Shown: positions 24,490 through 33,649, counted from the first letter of the stretch. The stretch: DNA of 52,986 nucleotides from CAYLSV01 sp964386435 (GCA_964386435.1 CAYLSV010000017.1:1-52986), one strand, 5' to 3'. Program-made: numbers and translations. Notes: generated by a model from the sequence alone, not told the origin.

Positions 24490-26796
24490 ATGGACACCCG
24501 CCTCGACCTCATTCTCCGCCAGCTTGATCGGCTGCCGACGCTGCCGGCGGTGGCGGTGCGCATTCTGGAGTTGGGCGATGCGGCCGATGCCGCGGCGATC
24601 GGCTCTGTGGCGCGGGATGATCCGGCGTTGTCGGCTCGCATCCTGCAAATGCTCAACGCGTCGGCGAACGGCGTCGGGCAGGCGGTGAACGACGTGCCGC
24701 AGGCGGTGGCGCTCCTGGGGGTGGAGCGGGTGCGGACCGCGGTGATGGCGTTGGCCGTGTTCGACACGTTCGACGAGCCGGCGGGTGAGCACGAGCCGAC
24801 GATCGACCCCGCGTTGTCGGCAGAAATCGGCAGGGAGCTGCTCGACCCGAATCATCGGCGACGGGCTTTTTGGGAACACTGCCTCGCCGTGGCGTGCTGC
24901 GGGGAAATCCTCGCGCCCCTCTGCGGCGTGCGGCCGGGCGAGGCGTATCTGGCGGGTCTGCTGCACGATTTGGGCAAAATCGCGCTGGACGCGGCACTGC
25001 CCAAAAGTTTTCAGCGGGTCGTCGAGGCGGCGGAAAAACTGCGCGGCGACATCGCGGAGGTCGAGCGCGAAGTCGTCGGCATGGACCACCAACTCGTCGG
25101 CAAACGCTTGGCCGAGCAGTGGGGGCTGCCGACGCATTTGCGGGACGTTTGCTGGCTGCACGGGGCCCCGGCGCTGCCCGGCGTGGCGACGCCGCTGTCG
25201 GATCAGACCGAGCATGTCAAGCTCGTCCGCTTAATTACCCTCGCCGACCGCTTGGTCCGCGAGCGGCACATCGGCTACAGCGGCAACCATGACTTCGATG
25301 CCGACCGCGCGATCCTCGAAGCCGGCCTCGACCTCACCACGCCACAGGTCGAGGCGGCCGTCGAACAACTCATGGACACCGTCGGCCCCCGCGCCGCGGC
25401 GCTCGGCCTGACCGACGAATCGGGCGGCGACCTCTTCCGCACGGCCCTCATCCGTGCCAACCGCGAGCTGGGCCGGGTCGGAGAATCGCTGTCGAGCAAG
25501 AACCGCACGCTGGCGGCGCGGGCGAAGTTCTTCGATGCCCTGACCGACGCCGACGCCGTGCGACGGCCGGGCGAGGACGAGGCGACGGTGCTCAGGCGGA
25601 TCGCCCAAACCGCCGCCCGCGTGCTGGACGTGCCGACCGCCGCGGCGTTCGTGCTGCGGGGCGACGATGCCGACGTCTGCCTCGCAACGGTCGACGGCGA
25701 GACCGTGGCCCGCACCAGCGTCGCCAGCCCGCCGGGCGACCGGTCGCTGCCCGAAAATGCCGACGCCGTTGATCCGATGCGGCCGGTCTGCCCGACGCTC
25801 GATTGGGTCATCAACCCGATTTCCGCCAAACTCGGCGGCCCGCGGCAGTGGTGGCTGCCGCTGACGTGCGAGGGCCGAAGCGTGGGCGGAATCGTCGCCG
25901 CGGCCGACGCCGAGGCGATCGGCAGATTGCGCGATGTCGCGGATGAACTGGCCGCGATCTCCCGGACTTGGGCGCTTGATCTGGCCGCCGCTCTCGCCAA
26001 CGCCGACGCGCGTGAGGCGGCCGAAAAGCTCGCCGACAGTGCCCGCCGGTTGAACGCCGCGCAGGAGCAGGCGTTGCGTGCCCGCACGCTCGTCGCCCTC
26101 TCGCAGGTCGCCGCCGGCGCGGCCCATGAGATGAACAACCCGCTGATGGTCATCAGCGGCCGCAGCCAGCTTTTGTTCCAGCAACTCAAGCAAGCCAACC
26201 CGCAAGCCGCCGCGAAGGCAAAGCTGATTTTTGAGCAGAGCCAAACGCTCAGCGACATGATCAGCCAGCTCATGGAGTTCGCCAAGCCGCCATCGGCCGA
26301 CGTGACGCCGGTGGTCGTCTCGACGCTGATGGAAGAGGCCTATCGCCAGGCCGCCGCCCGCGATGATGCCGGACAATTCGACCGCCGCACCGTTCGGCCG
26401 ACGGTGCCCGAAGGGTTGCCGCGGGCAAACGTCGACCTCGACCAGGTTGGCGGGGCGATCGCCGAGGTCTTGCTCAACGCGCTGCAACACACCAGCGACG
26501 GCGGCCGCATCGATTTGCAGGCCGTGCACGATTCGGCGACGGATCGCATCGTCCTGTGCGTCAGCGACAACGGTCAAGGCATGCCGGCCGAGGTGCGGCA
26601 GCACGCGTGCGAGCCGTTCTTCAGCGCCCAGCCGGCCGGCCGCCGGCGGGGTATGGGATTGGCCCGCGCCCTGCGCCGCATCGACGCCAGCGGCGGCTGG
26701 CTTCGCATCGAAAGCAAGCCCGGCCACGGCACCAAGGTCTACATCCTCCTGCCCGCCGCCGCCACGGAAGTCGACGAAGTCGCCGACGCGGCGTGA
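24490..26796 (+). CDS. HDOD-GAF-like sensor histidine kinase
   Basis: 768 residues, no membrane segment. Residues 1-280 are an HDOD domain (LPTLPAVAVRILELG, VARDDPALSARILQMLN, GLLHDLGKIALD). About 340-500 looks like a GAF-type sensor (ATVLRRIAQTAARVLDVPTA). Then HisKA with phosphoacceptor His 546 in AAHEMNNPLMVISGRSQLL and HATPase_c (AEVLLNALQHTSDGG, VSDNGQGMP, GRRRGMGLA, GHGTKVYILLP). A soluble kinase sensing an internal signal, and the probable partner of the HTH-receiver protein upstream. It starts 10 bp after the S23 cassette's right arm. Confidence 0.88.
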   Translation: MDTRLDLILRQLDRLPTLPAVAVRILELGDAADAAAIGSVARDDPALSARILQMLNASANGVGQAVNDVPQAVALLGVERVRTAVMALAVFDTFDEPAGEHEPTIDPALSAEIGRELLDPNHRRRAFWEHCLAVACCGEILAPLCGVRPGEAYLAGLLHDLGKIALDAALPKSFQRVVEAAEKLRGDIAEVEREVVGMDHQLVGKRLAEQWGLPTHLRDVCWLHGAPALPGVATPLSDQTEHVKLVRLITLADRLVRERHIGYSGNHDFDADRAILEAGLDLTTPQVEAAVEQLMDTVGPRAAALGLTDESGGDLFRTALIRANRELGRVGESLSSKNRTLAARAKFFDALTDADAVRRPGEDEATVLRRIAQTAARVLDVPTAAAFVLRGDDADVCLATVDGETVARTSVASPPGDRSLPENADAVDPMRPVCPTLDWVINPISAKLGGPRQWWLPLTCEGRSVGGIVAAADAEAIGRLRDVADELAAISRTWALDLAAALANADAREAAEKLADSARRLNAAQEQALRARTLVALSQVAAGAAHEMNNPLMVISGRSQLLFQQLKQANPQAAAKAKLIFEQSQTLSDMISQLMEFAKPPSADVTPVVVSTLMEEAYRQAAARDDAGQFDRRTVRPTVPEGLPRANVDLDQVGGAIAEVLLNALQHTSDGGRIDLQAVHDSATDRIVLCVSDNGQGMPAEVRQHACEPFFSAQPAGRRRGMGLARALRRIDASGGWLRIESKPGHGTKVYILLPAAATEVDEVADAA

Positions 26797-26824
26797 ACGA
26801 ATCGCACGCGGCTAAACTGCCCGC

Positions 26825-27331
26825 TTGCCCGTCGCCGCGCACCGTCTTCGGATTCTCGGGATCGACCCCGGCACCCGGCTCACCGGGTACGGCGTCATCG
26901 ACGTGCCCAGCCAGCGGGTGAACAAGCCCGATCTCATCGACGGCGGCGTCATCCGGCTGGACGGAAACGCCGAGTTGCTCGACCGGCTCGAGGTGCTCGA
27001 CCGCGAGCTGCGCGACGTGCTCGCCGAGCACAGGCCCGACGTGATGGCGGTCGAGAAAGTCTTCGGCCACGGCCAGTTCCCGCAGGCCGGCATCGTGATG
27101 GCCCACGCCCGCGGCATCATCCTGCTCGCCGCCCGGCACGCTGGGGTGCGGGTGGTTGAACTCACGCCCAACAAGGTCAAACGCTCCCTCGTCGGCTTCG
27201 GCCACGCGACCAAGGAGCAGATGCAGCGGGCGATCCAGGCGCAGTGGGACTTGCCCGAGCCGCCCTCGCCCCCGGACGTGGCCGACGCGCTGGCCGTCGC
27301 CTTGTGCTGCGGACGGACGGGTGCGGCTTGA
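26825..27331 (+). CDS. ruvC: Holliday junction endonuclease RuvC
   Basis: Resolves Holliday junctions with RuvA and RuvB. 168 residues from a TTG at 26825; no ATG or GTG lies close enough, and the catalytic Asp of LGIDPGTRLTGYG would then be at residue 14. The other acidic residues are in AVEKVFGHGQF (Glu) and PPDVADALAVALC (Asp pair). RuvA and RuvB are not in this window. A strong hairpin follows. Confidence 0.93.
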   Translation: MPVAAHRLRILGIDPGTRLTGYGVIDVPSQRVNKPDLIDGGVIRLDGNAELLDRLEVLDRELRDVLAEHRPDVMAVEKVFGHGQFPQAGIVMAHARGIILLAARHAGVRVVELTPNKVKRSLVGFGHATKEQMQRAIQAQWDLPEPPSPPDVADALAVALCCGRTGAA

Positions 27332-27343
27332 TCACCTACGCGA

Positions 27344-27374
27344 GCGACCGCCGCCCCTCCCAAGCGGCGGTCGC
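27344..27374. terminator. Hairpin between convergent ruvC and the outer-membrane protein gene
   Basis: GCGACCGCCG / CGGCGGTCGC with an 11-base loop, 13 bases after the ruvC stop and 23 bases before the convergent stop at 27397. No U-run, so it is a candidate only. Confidence 0.5.
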
Positions 27375-27396
27375 ATCATGTGGCGTCGGTTGTCGC

Positions 27397-28311
27397 TCAG
27401 AACCGGAAGATCAGCGACGTGGTCCAGCGGTAGCCGAACAGATCCTCGTTGTTCGTCAGGGGCGCTTCGTACGCCGTGCGAATGCTGAGGCGGGAGGTGG
27501 GGCGAAGTGCAACGCCCACGCCGTAAGTGACCACGTCCTCGCTCTCGTTGCCGCCGAGGTTGGCGACGTCGACGCCGCTGAAGGGCGTGACCGGGTCGCC
27601 CTCGTCGGTCACGTGGTAGCCGTTAAGCTCGACAACCGGGGCCAGCCAATCGGTCACCGCGTAGTCGGCGTGAAGGTGCCAGCTCAGGTGGTCGCTGTCG
27701 CCAAAAGCGTCGTCGTCGTCGTCGAGCGCGAAGAAGTAGTTGAACGTCCCGGAGAAGTGCAGCGGCCCGAACCCCTTGTTCGCCGCGATGAACAAGCGAA
27801 GCTCATCGTCATCTTGCAGCACCTCGTCATCGCCAATCGCCAACTCGTACCCCGCGCCCACGGCGACGTGGAAGTCGTTGTCGTAATCCTGGATGAACGC
27901 CCACTTCAGCCCGGCCGCGATGTCGAAAAAACCTTCGTCCTCGATCAGCCCGCTGTCGAAATCCATGTAGCCGTCCTTGTACGCGACGAACTGCACGCTG
28001 TCGGTCACGGCCACCCGCACCTGCGCCGCCACGGCCTTGACGTTGCCGCCGCCGATCGGGCTGCTTTTGGGGAAGTCGTGGTACAGGAAGTACGGGCGGA
28101 TATCGGTGGTGATCAGTGCGTCCTCGCTGAAGAACGGGGCCGTCAGGTGCGGCTCGGGCATCCGCTCGGGCGTCATTTGTGCCCACCCGTCGTCGGCCTC
28201 GCCGATGAGTGTGAACGGGCGGTAGCCCTCGTCCGCCGCCACCGGGGCGGCTGTTGCCGCGGCGAGGATCAACGGGACAAGACGCAACGGGCTGCTGGTT
28301 AAGCGGATCAT
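27397..28311 (-). CDS. Predicted outer-membrane beta-barrel protein
   Basis: 304 residues from the ATG at 28311; the earlier in-frame start lacks a signal peptide. MIRLTSSPLRLVPLILAAAT is a signal peptide. The mature protein shows barrel-like alternating strands with Asp-rich turns (FFALDDDDDAFGDSDHLSWH) and ends in a terminal Phe (TTSLIFRF), the outer-membrane insertion signature. I do not recognise the family or substrate. Divergent from the cbb3 oxidase operon across a 311-bp gap. Confidence 0.7.
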   Translation of the reverse strand: MIRLTSSPLRLVPLILAAATAAPVAADEGYRPFTLIGEADDGWAQMTPERMPEPHLTAPFFSEDALITTDIRPYFLYHDFPKSSPIGGGNVKAVAAQVRVAVTDSVQFVAYKDGYMDFDSGLIEDEGFFDIAAGLKWAFIQDYDNDFHVAVGAGYELAIGDDEVLQDDDELRLFIAANKGFGPLHFSGTFNYFFALDDDDDAFGDSDHLSWHLHADYAVTDWLAPVVELNGYHVTDEGDPVTPFSGVDVANLGGNESEDVVTYGVGVALRPTSRLSIRTAYEAPLTNNEDLFGYRWTTSLIFRF

Positions 28312-28622
28312 GGTGTCTGATTTATCGCCACGGCGAGCCCGCTTGTCTACCGGCCCGGCTGCTGAAAAAGCGACATTCCGCCGCACAAGCGCGGCAGAAC
28401 GTCCCGAAAAGGCGGCTACCGCTGTTCCTGTCGCCTCACATGGTTGAAAACCGGAGAAGGTTAGCCGATGATGGTTTGGACGCCGCGGCTTTTTGGCGGG
28501 CTTGGGTCACAGCACCCGCCTCTTGGCCGCGACGACAGCAGGGTCGACCACCCGCGGTGAGGGAACCGCGGCCGCTGGCGGCCAGGGTTAATGGACGTTG
28601 AACACGACGTCGGAGGCGCGAC
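28312..28622. promoter_or_regulatory. Divergent intergenic region before ccoNO
   Basis: 311 bases without a gene between the outer-membrane protein (minus) and ccoNO (plus). It should hold both promoters. I looked for an FNR/ANR-type TTGAT-N4-ATCAA site and found none. GGAGG lies six bases before the ccoNO ATG. No repeat-family copy here. Confidence 0.4.
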
Positions 28623-31091
28623 ATGACAGTTTTCGGGGCCCGCGGCCTTGCCGCGGCATCTTCGCATCGACAGGCCACGCCGCTTGGCCGGTGCCTTTCC
28701 TTCTTCCGCGACGGCGTCGGCACCGCGGCGCTCGAACGCGTCCGCACGCTCAAGCCGGTCGTCTGGCCGACCAGCCGCGAGCCCACGCTTCGGCACGGGC
28801 CCGACGGCCTCGACCGCTTCCGCTACGACGACCAGATCGTGCGAATGTTCGTCGTGGCGATGTACGTTTGGGGATTGGTCGCGTTCCTCGGCGGCCTGGT
28901 GGTCGCGGCGTTGCTGGTGCTGCCGGCGATCCGCGACTGGTTCGCCAACGCCGGCTGGGCGGGGACGGCCAGCTTCATCGACTGGGCCATCGGCATCCCG
29001 TACCTGACGTTCGGCCGTCTTCGGCCGCTGCACACCAACGCGGCCATCTTCGCCTTCGCCGGCAATGCCGTTTTCGCCGCTGTCTATTACTCGACGCAGC
29101 GGTTGTGCAAAGCCCGGATGTGGTCCGACACGCTGAGTCGTCTCAATTTCTGGGGCTGGCAACTCATCATCGTCTGTGCCGCCATCACGTTGCCGCTGGG
29201 CATCACGCAAGGCAAAGAGTATGCCGAGCTGGAGTGGCCGATCGACATACTGATCGCTGTCGTCTGGGTCGGCTTCTTCGGCATGAACTTTTTCATGACC
29301 CTCGCCCGGCGGCGCGAGCGGCACATGTACGTCGCACTGTGGTTTTACATCGCCACGATCGTGACGGTCGCGGTGCTGCACGTCTTCAACAACCTTGTGG
29401 TGCCGGCGGGATTTTTCAAGAGTTACCCGATCTACGCCGGCGTGCAGGACGCGATGATGCAGTGGTGGTACGGCCACAACGCCGTCGCCTTCTTCCTGAC
29501 GACGCCGTTCCTGGGCTTGATGTACTACTTCATGCCCAAGGCCGCCGGCCGGCCGGTGTTTAGTTACAAGCTGTCGATCATTCACTTCTGGAGTTTGGTC
29601 TTCATCTACATTTGGGCCGGCCCGCACCATCTTCACTACACGGCGGTCCCGGAGTGGGCCAGCAGCCTGGGCATGGTGTTCAGCATCATGCTGTGGATGC
29701 CTTCCTGGGGGGGCGGCATCAACGGGCTGCTGACCCTGCGTGGGGCGTGGCACAAGGTCACGCATGACCCGGTGCTCAAGTTCTTCGTCGTCGGCGTCAC
29801 GTTCTACCTGATGGCCACGTTCGAGGGGCCGCTGCTGAGCATCAAGAGCGTCAACGCGCTCTCGCACTACACCGACTGGACCATCGCCCACGTCCACGGC
29901 GGGGCACTCGGTTGGAACGGCTTCCTCGCGTTTGGCATGATGTACTGGCTGCTGCCGCGGCTGTTCCAGACGCCGGGCAACACGCTTTACAGCGTCAAAC
30001 TCGCCAACGCCCACTTCTGGCTCGGGACCGCGGGCATCCTGCTCTACATCGTGCCGATCTACGTCGCCGGCCTCACGCAGGGCCTGATGTGGCAGGCGCT
30101 CACGCCCGAGGGGCAGCTCGCTTACCCCGACTTCGTCGAGACGGTGCAGGCCATCATCCCGCACTACATGCTCCGCGGCGTCGGCGGCTCGCTCTACCTG
30201 CTGGGCGCGATCGTCGGCGGCTGGAACCTTTACAAAACTTGGAAGATGCGGCCCGAGCAGTACGCCGAGCCGGAAATCGTCGCCGCGCCGCTGTCCGCCA
30301 CTTACGAGAACGACCCCAAGCGACCCGCCGAGCCCAAGGGTGCGATGACCCAGTTCGGCAAGAGCGGCCTGACCTTTGCCAGCATGTGGTGGCACCGCAA
30401 GTGGGAACGGCTGCCGCTGTTTTTCACCGCCGCCACGCTCATCGCGGTGGCCATCGCCTCGCTCATCTCGCTGGTGCCGGCGTTTGTGATTCGCAACAAC
30501 GTCGCGACCATCGACACCGTCGAGCCGTACACCGGCCTGGAGCTGGCCGGCCGTGACGTGTACTTGGCCGAGGGCTGCTACAACTGCCACAGCCAGATGA
30601 TCCGCCCGCTGATCGCCGAGACCCAGCGGTACGGCGAGTACTCCAAGGCCGGCGAGTTCGTCTACGACCACCCGTTCCAATGGGGCAGCCGCCGCATCGG
30701 CCCGGACCTCGCTCGCGAGGGCGGCAAGCAATCGAGTCTGTGGCACGTGCTGCACTTCAACAACCCCGGCGAGGTGTCGCCCGGCAGCATTATGCCGCCG
30801 TACCGCCATCTGCTGCGGGACGATGTCGACTTCGACAGCATTCCGACGCGGATGAAGGCGATGCGCGCCGTGGGCGTGCCGTACAGCGACGCCGAGATCG
30901 AGAACGCCAAGGCCGACGCGCGGCAGCAGGCCGAGGAGATTGCCGACGAAGTCGCCGCCGGCGGCGGTCCGACCGGGCTCTCTGAAAAAGAGGTCATCGC
31001 CCTCGTTGCCTACCTGCAACGTCTGGGCACTGACATCAGCAAAACCCCCGACGACGCCGCCGAAGAACCCGTGGAGGTGACTCGTGATTAA
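28623..31091 (+). CDS. ccoNO: cbb3-type cytochrome c oxidase, fused subunits I and II
   Basis: 822 residues joining CcoN and CcoO. From about residue 76 the membrane subunit runs to about 560, with haem/copper ligands in LHTNAAIFAF, WYGHNAVAFFLT, AGPHHLHYTAVPEW and TIAHVHGGALGWNG. A new anchor near 600 leads into the CcoO domain, with covalent haem c site CYNCH at 652-656 and axial Met in SIMPPY. The fusion, known in planctomycetes and some other phyla, makes one chain of the catalytic and first cytochrome c subunits. The first 75 residues lack a match to standard CcoN, so the start could be later, but GGAGG supports 28623. The stop overlaps ccoQ by 8 bp. Confidence 0.93.
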   Translation: MTVFGARGLAAASSHRQATPLGRCLSFFRDGVGTAALERVRTLKPVVWPTSREPTLRHGPDGLDRFRYDDQIVRMFVVAMYVWGLVAFLGGLVVAALLVLPAIRDWFANAGWAGTASFIDWAIGIPYLTFGRLRPLHTNAAIFAFAGNAVFAAVYYSTQRLCKARMWSDTLSRLNFWGWQLIIVCAAITLPLGITQGKEYAELEWPIDILIAVVWVGFFGMNFFMTLARRRERHMYVALWFYIATIVTVAVLHVFNNLVVPAGFFKSYPIYAGVQDAMMQWWYGHNAVAFFLTTPFLGLMYYFMPKAAGRPVFSYKLSIIHFWSLVFIYIWAGPHHLHYTAVPEWASSLGMVFSIMLWMPSWGGGINGLLTLRGAWHKVTHDPVLKFFVVGVTFYLMATFEGPLLSIKSVNALSHYTDWTIAHVHGGALGWNGFLAFGMMYWLLPRLFQTPGNTLYSVKLANAHFWLGTAGILLYIVPIYVAGLTQGLMWQALTPEGQLAYPDFVETVQAIIPHYMLRGVGGSLYLLGAIVGGWNLYKTWKMRPEQYAEPEIVAAPLSATYENDPKRPAEPKGAMTQFGKSGLTFASMWWHRKWERLPLFFTAATLIAVAIASLISLVPAFVIRNNVATIDTVEPYTGLELAGRDVYLAEGCYNCHSQMIRPLIAETQRYGEYSKAGEFVYDHPFQWGSRRIGPDLAREGGKQSSLWHVLHFNNPGEVSPGSIMPPYRHLLRDDVDFDSIPTRMKAMRAVGVPYSDAEIENAKADARQQAEEIADEVAAGGGPTGLSEKEVIALVAYLQRLGTDISKTPDDAAEEPVEVTRD

Positions 31092-31305
31092 GGAGATTCT
31101 CAGCAACGTGGATTTGGCCCTGCTGGGCGAAGTGATGTTGATCCTGTTCTTTGGCGTGTTCGTGGTCGTCAGCCTGTGGGCACTGCTGCGGCCACGGCAG
31201 CAGAGTCGCGGCTGGGCCGAGCTGGCCCTGCACGACCCGACCGACGCCCTCGGCCATGAAGACAGCGCCGCCGGCACGCAACCGGCGGGAGGTGAGCAGC
31301 CATGA
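31084..31305 (+). CDS. ccoQ: cbb3 oxidase small subunit CcoQ-like
   Basis: 73 residues from a GTG inside the end of ccoNO. One membrane segment (LGEVMLILFFGVFVVVSLWALL) is followed by a soluble tail (RPRQQSRGWAELALHDP). Position, size and topology fit CcoQ/FixQ, which stabilises the complex. It overlaps ccoNO by 8 bp and ccoP by 4 bp. Confidence 0.82.
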   Translation: MIKEILSNVDLALLGEVMLILFFGVFVVVSLWALLRPRQQSRGWAELALHDPTDALGHEDSAAGTQPAGGEQP

Positions 31306-31952
31306 CGCAGACACTCGACAAACCGGCAGAAACCAAAGAAGATTCGCCCGCCGACACGCTGGCGGAAAAAACCAGCGACCTCGCTGCCGGCGAGGCGACG
31401 GACGAACTCACCGGCCACAACTACGACGGCATCGAGGAGTACGACAACCCGCTGCCCGGCTGGTGGACCGGGTTGCTCGTGGCGACGTTCGCGTTCGGCC
31501 TGCTCTACCTGCTCATCGCGCTGCTCGTCGGCGAGCAAATCGGCGGGCGGTGGTTCTACCAGAAAGCGGTCGCCGCCCGAATGGCCGAGCGGCTGGAGAT
31601 GATGGGCGAACTGGAGGGCGACGCCGAGACGATCACCATGATCGCCGGCAACGACAAGCTCGCCGGCATCGGCCAAAGCATTTTCCTCGCCAACTGCGCC
31701 AGCTGCCACGGCCAGAGCGGCGAGGGCGGCCTGGTCGGGCCGAACCTGACCGACGACTACTACGTCCACGCGCCGCAGGTCGCCGACCTGTACGACATCG
31801 TGAAGACCGGCCGCGCCAACGGCCAGATGCCGGCGTGGGGCAACCGTCTCGCGCCGAACGACGTCGTGCTCGTCAGCGGCTACGTCGCGAGCTTGAAGGG
31901 CACCAACGCCCCTAACGGCGCCGGCCGCGAGGGCGAGCGGGTGAGTTGGTAA
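31302..31952 (+). CDS. ccoP: cbb3 oxidase subunit III, single-haem CcoP
   Basis: 216 residues. The N-terminal region NYDGIEEYDNPLPGWWTGLL and one membrane segment are characteristic of CcoP. Only one haem c motif is present (CASCH at 132-136, with GQMPAWGNRL supplying an axial Met). Textbook CcoP has two haem c sites, so this is a short single-haem form. Electrons would pass from CcoO's haem and this one to the active site. ATGA overlap with ccoQ; ccoG begins 23 bp downstream. Confidence 0.9.
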   Translation: MTQTLDKPAETKEDSPADTLAEKTSDLAAGEATDELTGHNYDGIEEYDNPLPGWWTGLLVATFAFGLLYLLIALLVGEQIGGRWFYQKAVAARMAERLEMMGELEGDAETITMIAGNDKLAGIGQSIFLANCASCHGQSGEGGLVGPNLTDDYYVHAPQVADLYDIVKTGRANGQMPAWGNRLAPNDVVLVSGYVASLKGTNAPNGAGREGERVSW

Positions 31953-31975
31953 CGACAGTTTCTTGGGACGATTTG

Positions 31976-33649
31976 ATGACGTTGCCCGTCCTGATGCCAG
32001 AGGTTCTTCCACCGCGTGACCCCCGCCGTCCGGTTGATGCCGGCGGCGGTCGCCCGGCCGAGGCCGCCGACTCCCACGTCTCCGGGGGAGGCGGCCGATG
32101 CGCCGGCTGCAGCGGCAATTGCTGCGGCAGCCGAAGCACGGCCGGGCATCACGCGAAGGATGACGACGCCGGCGGTGTGCCGCCGCTGCTCTCGCCGCAA
32201 CAGCGCGTGCTCGCCACGCTCAACGCCGACGGCGGCCGACGCTGGCTCAAGCCGCGGCTCACGCCCGGCAAGTGGTGGCGGCGGCGGCAGATCGTCGCCT
32301 ACGTCCTGCTGGCGATTTTTCTGCTCACGCCGTGGATTCCGATCAACGGCCACCCGGCGCTGTTGCTCGACGTGCCCGCCCGGCGGTTCCACATTCTCGG
32401 GTTTACGTTCCTGCCGACCGACACAATTCTGCTGGCGCTGCTCATGCTCGGCGTGGGTCTGTTGATCTTCTTCGCCACCGCCGTCTTTGGCCGGCTGTGG
32501 TGCGGGTGGGCGTGTCCGCAAACGGTGTGGATGGAGTTCGTCTTCCGCCCCATCGAGCGGCTTGTCGAGGGCACCGCCGGCCGCGGCGGGAAGGCGAAGC
32601 GGAAGAACGTCGCGGCGATCAAGTTCGCACTGTTCGCCATCGTCGCGTTCATCGCCGGCAACACGTTCCTCGCCTACTTCGTCGGGGTCGACCGCTTGCT
32701 GACGTGGATGACCGGCCCGCCCACCGATCACCTCGCCGGCTTCCTGCTGGTGCTGGGCGTGACGGCGGCCATGCTCTTTGACTTCGGCTACTTCCGCGAA
32801 CAACTCTGCCACATCGCCTGCCCCTACGGCCGCTTCCAGAGCGTAATGCTCGACCGCGACTCGCTGGTGGTCAGCTACGACGAGCCGCGCGGCGAGCCGA
32901 GGAGGCGGGCGGGCGCAAGGGACGAAGGGATCAAGAGACTAAGGGACCAAGTGACCAAGCACGTGAAGGGGCCAGCCTCTCCGGCCCTTGGTCCCTCAGT
33001 CCCTCGGTCCCTTGATCCCTTCCGCCAAGGCGACTGCGTCGACTGCACGATGTGCGTGCAGGTCTGCCCGATGGGCATCGACATCCGCGACGGCTTGCAG
33101 ATGGAGTGCATTCACTGCACGCAGTGCATGGACGCGTGCGACGACGTGATGGCAAAGCTCAACCGGCCGCTGGGGTTGGTGGGCTACGCGTCGGGGCGGA
33201 GCCGCGAGGAGGGCGGTCCGTGGCTCAAGCTGCGGCCGCGGTTGATGATCTACCCGATCGCGATTCTCACCGTGTCTGTGCTATTTCTAGTGATTTTGAA
33301 CGGGCGGACGTCAATCAACCTGACCGTCCTGCGGTCGCTCGGCCAGCCGTTCGCCGTGACGGAAGACGGCGGGATTCGCAACACGCTGCGTCTCAAGGTC
33401 GTTAACCGCACCGGCGAGCCGCAGGCGTACGAGGTCTCGCTGACCGACCCGCGGCTCACGCTCATCGAGCGGCAACCGCTCACGCTCGAACCCGGCGGCA
33501 CGGCCACCCACGCCGTCGCCGTCGTCGCCGAACCGGCCATGTTCACCAACGGCCGACTGCGGGCGCAAGTTCGCGTTGAGGACGGTTCGGGCAACGCGGC
33601 CGAGGGCGGCGTGCAACTGCTGGCCCCCGCGACGGAGGCAACACGATGA
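31976..33649 (+). CDS. ccoG: cbb3 oxidase accessory protein CcoG (polyferredoxin)
   Basis: 557 residues from the ATG at 31976; a TTG at 31946 is possible. Domains: an unusual Gly/Cys-rich N-terminus with Cys at 42, 45, 49 and 50, membrane segments, RLWCGWACPQ, ferredoxin clusters DCVDCTMCVQVCP and ECIHCTQCMDAC, and an Ig-like C-terminal domain. CcoG is thought to reduce Cu(II) for oxidase assembly. Between the membrane part and the first ferredoxin cluster, about 36 residues (near 314-350) are encoded by an in-frame octamer-word inverted repeat that standard CcoG proteins lack. Stop overlaps the next gene by 4 bp. Confidence 0.9.
   Translation: MTLPVLMPEVLPPRDPRRPVDAGGGRPAEAADSHVSGGGGRCAGCSGNCCGSRSTAGHHAKDDDAGGVPPLLSPQQRVLATLNADGGRRWLKPRLTPGKWWRRRQIVAYVLLAIFLLTPWIPINGHPALLLDVPARRFHILGFTFLPTDTILLALLMLGVGLLIFFATAVFGRLWCGWACPQTVWMEFVFRPIERLVEGTAGRGGKAKRKNVAAIKFALFAIVAFIAGNTFLAYFVGVDRLLTWMTGPPTDHLAGFLLVLGVTAAMLFDFGYFREQLCHIACPYGRFQSVMLDRDSLVVSYDEPRGEPRRRAGARDEGIKRLRDQVTKHVKGPASPALGPSVPRSLDPFRQGDCVDCTMCVQVCPMGIDIRDGLQMECIHCTQCMDACDDVMAKLNRPLGLVGYASGRSREEGGPWLKLRPRLMIYPIAILTVSVLFLVILNGRTSINLTVLRSLGQPFAVTEDGGIRNTLRLKVVNRTGEPQAYEVSLTDPRLTLIERQPLTLEPGGTATHAVAVVAEPAMFTNGRLRAQVRVEDGSGNAAEGGVQLLAPATEATR
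32917..33026. repeat. Octamer-word inverted repeat, in frame inside ccoG
   Basis: Left words AAGGGACG, AAGGGATC, AAGAGACT, AAGGGACC, AAGTGACC; right words CTTGGTCC, CTCAGTCC, CTCGGTCC, CTTGATCC, CTTCCGCC. The outer AAGGGATCAAG pairs with CTTGATCCCTT. The element leaves the ccoG frame open on both sides and adds about 36 codons. Confidence 0.85.

Noticed and set aside
28312..28622. FNR/ANR box upstream of the cbb3 operon
   Set aside because: No TTGAT-N4-ATCAA site or close variant was found.
28461..32012. 1183-codon open frame on the minus strand opposite the cco operon
   Set aside because: It is antisense to ccoNO, ccoQ and ccoP, is rich in His/Arg/Gly/Asp without domains, and reflects high-GC codon bias on the true strand.
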